Assembly: GCA_026421205.1 (NCBI GenBank)
Contig: JAPKBM010000006.1
Location: 1-64,000, forward strand
DNA: 64,000 nt
Origin: Planctomycetota bacterium
GTDB lineage: Bacteria > Planctomycetota > UBA1135
Direction of reading: 5' to 3'
Of this stretch, positions 60,082 through 64,000 are shown piece by piece; within the stretch, counting starts at the first letter, position 1; each line of letters begins with the position of its first letter. The translations under genes and the position numbers were made by a program. The notes beneath the pieces were generated by a model. It searched no databases. It saw only the letters and a list, made by a program, of their open reading frames with translations, and had not been told where the DNA came from.

Positions 60082-61563
60082 TTACCACTCAACGTAGCCG
60101 AGGGCTTGGAGCTCCGCGAGCCGCTCTGGGGAAAGCTGACGGATGTTTCGAATTGCTGGCGCCAGTCCGTACTCTGCGCGTGTATCCGCACAGAGTTTCC
60201 TCCAAGTTTCGAGGGTTTCAATGACTTGTTTCAGGAAGGCTTGGCCCGTGGGAGTTCCGACCCTATTCTTGTGCTCCCCGGGGTCAGTCTCCAAGAGGTA
60301 TGCTTCGGGCCGACGGTTTGAATTAGGAAAAAGCATGGCCTTATTCTTCCCCGTTCGAAAGGCCATTTGTTCTTCAGGCCAATTCGTTTCTCCAATGACA
60401 TTCTGCGTGTCTTCTTGGGGGGGCAAGGCACTTTGAAAATTGAGTGCACGCCCCATGACAGAGTTTGGAATAGGGATGCCACACAGCTCCAATAGACTTG
60501 GCATGAGGTCCAAAAGTTCAATATTGTCTGGACGGCGAAGACCACCGACACCGTTGGGCGTGCGCACAAGGAAGGGGACATGCAAAGTATGGTCATAGAC
60601 TTGATGATGCCCATATTGACCATGTTCCCAAAACTCTTCTCCGTGGTCGGATGTGACCAGAATCACGGTATTCTCCCAAAGTTCTTGCTCTTTCATCCAA
60701 GCCACAAGATCTCCAAAGACGGCATCCGTCAATCCAATCTCTGCGTCGTAGAGTGAGATAAGAAAGTTTAAATCTTCCGAATCCGGTGCGCCTTCCCCTT
60801 CCTTTGGGTGGTGTTTTTTGTAAAATCTTTGCTGAATCACGCGAATAGCATTCTTGACCTGATTCTTTTCTGAAAACTCTAAGGCGCCTTCCCACGCAGT
60901 TCGATATTTCCCTTGGTAGTCTGGATCCGCAAACTTCTCAACGAACTCAGACTCTGGGATATAAGGCGTGTGGACTTGGTACGTGTGAAGAAACATGAAA
61001 AAAGGTTGTTCTTCATTTCTTTTTTCTAACCAAGCCTTCGCAGTAGTAACACGGTTTCGGACCCCGCTAAATCCCGAATCAAAATGATCAAAGCCTTGTG
61101 CAAACCCACGGGACTCTGTGACATTTCCGCCGTCCGTGATGGCAACGGTGGCGTATCCCGCATTTTGAAAAGACTCTGCCATCGTTTCGGCCTTGTCGGC
61201 CAACCGTGGGAAGATGGGTTCTCCTTTTTGGTCAAGAGTTCGGTTCCAAACCCCGTGAACCCGTGGGTAGGTGGACGTGAAAATACTGCCATGAGATGGA
61301 GAAGTCGAGGATGCGGCCGCCCATGCGAACTCATAGAGGGTGCCCTCTTTGGCAAAGGCATCAATGTTGGGCGAGGTGTCCTTTTCATACCCATAACAAC
61401 CCAAGTGGTCCGCCCGCAGTGTGTCCACTAAGAAGATGAGAACATTGGGAGGTGGAGCGGCGTCGGCCGACGGCGTCTCTGGAGCGGGGGAAGGAGTCTC
61501 TCCGCAAGCTTGGGCCAAGCCCAGGAGCAAGGCGAAAAGGAATCTGTGAGGGGTTCGTGGCAT
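60082..61563 (-). CDS. Sulfatase-fold (alkaline phosphatase superfamily) lipoprotein with Thr/Ser instead of Cys
   Basis: 493 residues from ATG 61563; a GTG at 61572 adds three residues and lies 8 nt after a TATCCT box. The lipoprotein signal ends in LLLGLAQAC. The fold shows NVLIFLVDTLRADHLGCYGY, SPNIDAFAKEG, SPSHGSIFTSTYPRVHGV, SDHGEEFWEHG and a C-terminal ALGYVEW. The formylglycine motif CxPxR is replaced by a TSPSH version, so maturation to a true sulfatase is not possible by that route. A phosphatase, phosphodiesterase or phosphotransferase role is likelier. It is divergent from the aminotransferase gene. Confidence 0.88.
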   Translation of the reverse strand: MPRTPHRFLFALLLGLAQACGETPSPAPETPSADAAPPPNVLIFLVDTLRADHLGCYGYEKDTSPNIDAFAKEGTLYEFAWAAASSTSPSHGSIFTSTYPRVHGVWNRTLDQKGEPIFPRLADKAETMAESFQNAGYATVAITDGGNVTESRGFAQGFDHFDSGFSGVRNRVTTAKAWLEKRNEEQPFFMFLHTYQVHTPYIPESEFVEKFADPDYQGKYRTAWEGALEFSEKNQVKNAIRVIQQRFYKKHHPKEGEGAPDSEDLNFLISLYDAEIGLTDAVFGDLVAWMKEQELWENTVILVTSDHGEEFWEHGQYGHHQVYDHTLHVPFLVRTPNGVGGLRRPDNIELLDLMPSLLELCGIPIPNSVMGRALNFQSALPPQEDTQNVIGETNWPEEQMAFRTGKNKAMLFPNSNRRPEAYLLETDPGEHKNRVGTPTGQAFLKQVIETLETWRKLCADTRAEYGLAPAIRNIRQLSPERLAELQALGYVEW

Positions 61564-61580
61564 CGTCTTCACGCCAGTTT

Positions 61581-61586
61581 AGGATA
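61581..61586 (-). promoter_or_regulatory. Putative -10 element of the sulfatase-fold gene
   Basis: TATCCT on the reverse strand ends 8 nt before GTG 61572 and 17 nt before ATG 61563. If transcripts start at 61572, the GTG would be the true start. Confidence 0.3.
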
Positions 61587-61614
61587 GGGTTCCCCAAAGT
61601 TCAGGACCTCTTCC

Positions 61615-62808
61615 ATGACACAAACACTTTCTCCTCTCCTTCTTGCAGACCGCATGGCGCGGCTTGGCACGGAAACCGCTTTTGAAGTTCTCGCCCAGTC
61701 AAAGCAGTTAGAGGCTGAGGGCAAAGATATTATTCATTTGGAGATTGGAGAGCCAGATTTTGGCACCCCACAGAATATTGTGGATGCGGGAAAAAAAGCT
61801 TTGGACGATGGGTTTACGCACTACGGCCCTGCTGCCGGCTTGCCGCAAGCAAGGGAATGTGTGGCCGATTACGTAGGCAGAACCCGAGGGATTTCGTGCA
61901 ACGCGGATGAGGTGGTCATTGTGCCGGGTGGAAAGCCCACCATGTTTTATGCCATTTTGGCTTTAGCCGGGCAGGGAGATGAGGTGATTTATCCTAATCC
62001 CGGGTTCCCGATTTATGAATCAATGATTCAGTTCGCGGGCGCCACGGCGGTGTCTTGCCCAATCCGCTCTTCCAATGCCTTTGCACTGGACCCCGAGGAC
62101 GTTATTTCCCGAATTACGGCCAAAACGAAACTGGTTATTTTGAACTCTCCGGCAAATCCAACAGGCGGTGTCACGCCACAGGCCGAATTAGATCGAGTCT
62201 TGGCTGCCTTGAAAGATCGGCCTGACATTTGGATTTTGTCGGACGAGATTTATAGCCGGATTTTGTATGACGGCGCGGAGCACTCCAGCCCTATGTCTGA
62301 CCCAGAGATTAGAGACCGTGTAATTTTGCTTGATGGCTGGTCCAAAACGTATGCCATGACGGGTTGGCGTATGGGCTTTGGCGTCATGCGACCCGACTTG
62401 GCAAAGCAAATTGCCAAACTCATGGTGAATTCAAACTCTTGTACGGCATCTTTTTCACAAATTGCAGGCATGGAAGCCTTGACCGGAGACCAGGCTCCTG
62501 TGGAAAACATGGTGAAAGAGTTTGATAAGCGCCGTCGATTTATCGTGGATTTATTGAATGATATTCCGGGTGTGCACTGTCATTTGCCGAAGGGCGCTTT
62601 TTATGTGATGCCAAGTATTGAGGAACTCAACATTCCCGCGAAGGAATTGCAGCATAAAATTCTTTTTGAAGGAGGCGTTTCCTGTCTTGCCGGTACTGCC
62701 TTTGGTGCGGAAGGAGAAGGCTTTCTTCGCTTTAGTTATGCGAATTCCATGGCGAACATTGAAAAAGGGATTCGCCGTGTCCGCTCCATCATCGAAAACC
62801 TCGCATGA
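61615..62808 (+). CDS. Class I/II pyridoxal-phosphate aminotransferase (aspartate/alanine type)
   Basis: 397 residues. The fold I aminotransferase pattern is clear: [52 protein letters not shown], and the PLP lysine in [14 protein letters not shown]; the C-terminal FLRFSYANS includes the substrate carboxylate arginine. It probably moves amino groups between aspartate, alanine or an aromatic amino acid and 2-oxoglutarate; the exact donor cannot be read. It overlaps the threonine aldolase gene by ATGA. Confidence 0.93.
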   Translation: MTQTLSPLLLADRMARLGTETAFEVLAQSKQLEAEGKDIIHLEIGEPDFGTPQNIVDAGKKALDDGFTHYGPAAGLPQARECVADYVGRTRGISCNADEVVIVPGGKPTMFYAILALAGQGDEVIYPNPGFPIYESMIQFAGATAVSCPIRSSNAFALDPEDVISRITAKTKLVILNSPANPTGGVTPQAELDRVLAALKDRPDIWILSDEIYSRILYDGAEHSSPMSDPEIRDRVILLDGWSKTYAMTGWRMGFGVMRPDLAKQIAKLMVNSNSCTASFSQIAGMEALTGDQAPVENMVKEFDKRRRFIVDLLNDIPGVHCHLPKGAFYVMPSIEELNIPAKELQHKILFEGGVSCLAGTAFGAEGEGFLRFSYANSMANIEKGIRRVRSIIENLA

Positions 62809-63845
62809 GCCGTATCGCGGATTTTCGTTCGGATACGGTCAGTCGGCCGACGCCCCGTATGTTAGAGGCTATGACGCAGGCACACGTTGGCGATGATGTG
62901 TTGGGGGATGACCCCACGGTGCAACAATTAGAGCGGAAATTTGCGAACCTCTTCGGTAAAGAGGCGGCAATTTTTGTTCCGTCGGGAACGATGGCGAATC
63001 AAATCGCTGTTGCGGCACATATTGTTCCAGGCGAAGAGGTCATTGTGGAAGCCAGCGCGCACATCCATCAGTTCGAGGGAGGTGGGCTCAGTCGTGTTGG
63101 CGGTGCGCACGTTCGGACGCTTCAAGGAGATGGTGGCTTGTTTGCTTTTCCGGAGTTGGCGCGCGCTTTCCGAGAGCCCTCTGTTCATATGCCGCGCACC
63201 GCGCTTGTTTGTCTGGAGCAGACGCATCTTTTTTCAGGAGGCTCCATCCTTCCCTTGGAATATATGCAAGAGGTCCAGACCATGGCGGGTTACCACGGTG
63301 TTCCTGTTCACATGGACGGAGCTCGAATATTTAATGCGCAGGCGGAAACCGAGGTCAGTTTTGATGCTTATGGAGCTACGGCGGATTCAGTCAGTATTTC
63401 CCTTTGTAAGGGGTTGTCTTGTCCTGTCGGCTCGTTGCTCTTAGGAGGAGGGGCTTTTATGGAGCGAGCACGCCGGGTCCGGAAATGGATGGGGGGTGGT
63501 ATGCGCCAAGCTGGTTACCTCGCTGTTTGTGGTTTGGTGGCTCTCGAGGAGACACTTCCCATGATTGCAGAAGACAACGCTCGATGTCGCCGGCTTGGTG
63601 CCATTGCGCTGGGTGTAGAGGGAGTTCGCCTTGCCCAAGAGACCATTGACACAAATATCCTTTTCTTGGAAGTGACACATCCTACGGTGGATGCGCCCAT
63701 GGTGGAGTCCGCTTTGAATGATTACGGTGTTGCCACTCTTGCCATGGGAGACCGGCTATTACGCTTTGTCACACACTCTGGTATTACTGACGCCGACGTA
63801 GAACACGCAGCCAAAGCCCTTCAGAAAATCCTCCAAGAATTGTAA
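62805..63845 (+). CDS. ltaE: Low-specificity threonine aldolase
   Basis: 346 residues of PLP fold [23 protein letters not shown] and [12 protein letters not shown], then [10 protein letters not shown] and the PLP lysine in [16 protein letters not shown], are typical of LtaE, which cleaves threonine to glycine and acetaldehyde. It is coupled by ATGA to the upstream aminotransferase, so the pair may serve amino-acid interconversion. The next gene starts 2 nt after its stop. Confidence 0.93.
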   Translation: MSRIADFRSDTVSRPTPRMLEAMTQAHVGDDVLGDDPTVQQLERKFANLFGKEAAIFVPSGTMANQIAVAAHIVPGEEVIVEASAHIHQFEGGGLSRVGGAHVRTLQGDGGLFAFPELARAFREPSVHMPRTALVCLEQTHLFSGGSILPLEYMQEVQTMAGYHGVPVHMDGARIFNAQAETEVSFDAYGATADSVSISLCKGLSCPVGSLLLGGGAFMERARRVRKWMGGGMRQAGYLAVCGLVALEETLPMIAEDNARCRRLGAIALGVEGVRLAQETIDTNILFLEVTHPTVDAPMVESALNDYGVATLAMGDRLLRFVTHSGITDADVEHAAKALQKILQEL

Positions 63846-63847
63846 CC

Positions 63848-64000
63848 ATGTCCGTTTTTAAAGCTTATGACATCCGTGGAACTTATCCGGATCAAATTGA
63901 TGCCAACTTGGCTTACCGCATCGGCCGCGCTTTTGCCGATTTTATAGGGAACGGGCCTCTTGCTATCGGCCATGACATGCGCACGATGGCTCCCGAAATT
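63848..64000 (+). CDS. Phosphohexomutase (phosphomannomutase/phosphoglucomutase), N-terminal fragment
   Basis: 51 residues before the window ends. FKAYDIRGTYPDQID near the N-terminus and AIGHDMRTMAPEI fit the ManB/AlgC branch of alpha-D-phosphohexomutases, where the region after this fragment would carry the catalytic serine. It interconverts hexose 6- and 1-phosphates. It follows ltaE by 2 nt. Confidence 0.85.
   Translation, partial: MSVFKAYDIRGTYPDQIDANLAYRIGRAFADFIGNGPLAIGHDMRTMAPEI

Noticed and set aside
59985-60221. 78-codon reverse frame upstream of the binding-protein gene
   Set aside because: It lies partly antisense to no known gene and partly inside the sulfatase-fold gene, with no domain-like sequence or start signal.
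1-64000. CRISPR arrays, insertion sequences, phage genes, restriction or other defence cassettes
   Set aside because: No spaced direct repeats, transposase or integrase motifs, or recognised defence proteins were found. The CHAT gene alone is not evidence of a defence system.

Overview
This is a compact bacterial chromosome segment of moderately high G+C. Genes sit on both strands and many overlap by 4 bp (ATGA). There are no rRNA genes, insertion sequences, integrases or CRISPR arrays. The mix of genes suggests an uncultured, probably aquatic member of the Planctomycetota: secreted FG-GAP and Kelch propeller proteins, TPR-CHAT and HEAT-vWA proteins, a multihaem cytochrome with a long C-terminal part, an OPT transporter, a phosphatase-like sulfatase and two groEL genes around one groES. 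This placement is inference from gene content; no rRNA gene is present to test it.

Layout. 0-4 kb: leftward chaperone operon groEL2-groES-groEL1-dnaJ. 4-6 kb: secreted hypothetical protein and a diguanylate cyclase. 6-9 kb: translation and nucleotide block rpsB-tsf-pyrH-frr, closed by tRNA-Lys and a strong terminator. 9-12 kb: YhcC-type radical SAM protein divergent from selB. 12-16 kb: isomerase, AmgK-like kinase and MurU-like nucleotidyltransferase, divergent from a HEAT-vWA protein. 16-22 kb: rho followed directly by a Gld-like ABC system. 22-25 kb: guaB and guaA. 25-28 kb: FG-GAP protein, a small membrane protein broken by a 10-G tract, and a ComF-type phosphoribosyltransferase. 28-37 kb: gluQRS, a small lipoprotein, hisS, nadD, a PpiC foldase, a phosphoesterase, yidC and mnmE. 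37-43 kb: nrdR, an ATP-cone protein that looks like a reduced class III ribonucleotide reductase, and smc. 43-47 kb: M28-type peptidase, OPT transporter, family 2 glycosyltransferase and a metallo-beta-lactamase-fold hydrolase. 47-54 kb: an island that looks more A+T rich, with a TPR-CHAT protease-like protein, a decayed sulfotransferase-like gene and a Kelch protein. 54-60 kb: a GYF/RDD membrane protein, then a leftward ABC importer operon resembling ferric-iron uptake that ends in a pentahaem cytochrome. 60-64 kb: phosphatase-like sulfatase, aminotransferase, threonine aldolase and the start of a phosphohexomutase.

Observations most worth checking: (1) an ATP-cone/NrdD-like protein without the expected glycyl-radical end, overlapping nrdR; (2) a recurring TAnnnT hexamer 5-8 nt before start codons at unlinked genes with no Shine-Dalgarno sequence at normal spacing, suggesting leaderless transcripts, including two very tight divergent promoters; (3) a CHAT protein with a SHOCT-like helical insert; (4) a MurU-like enzyme lacking its canonical metal-binding aspartate; (5) a pentahaem cytochrome in an iron ABC operon.

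No stretch longer than 300 bases is empty. The one long gap between intact genes (50640-51191) holds the decayed sulfotransferase-like gene.
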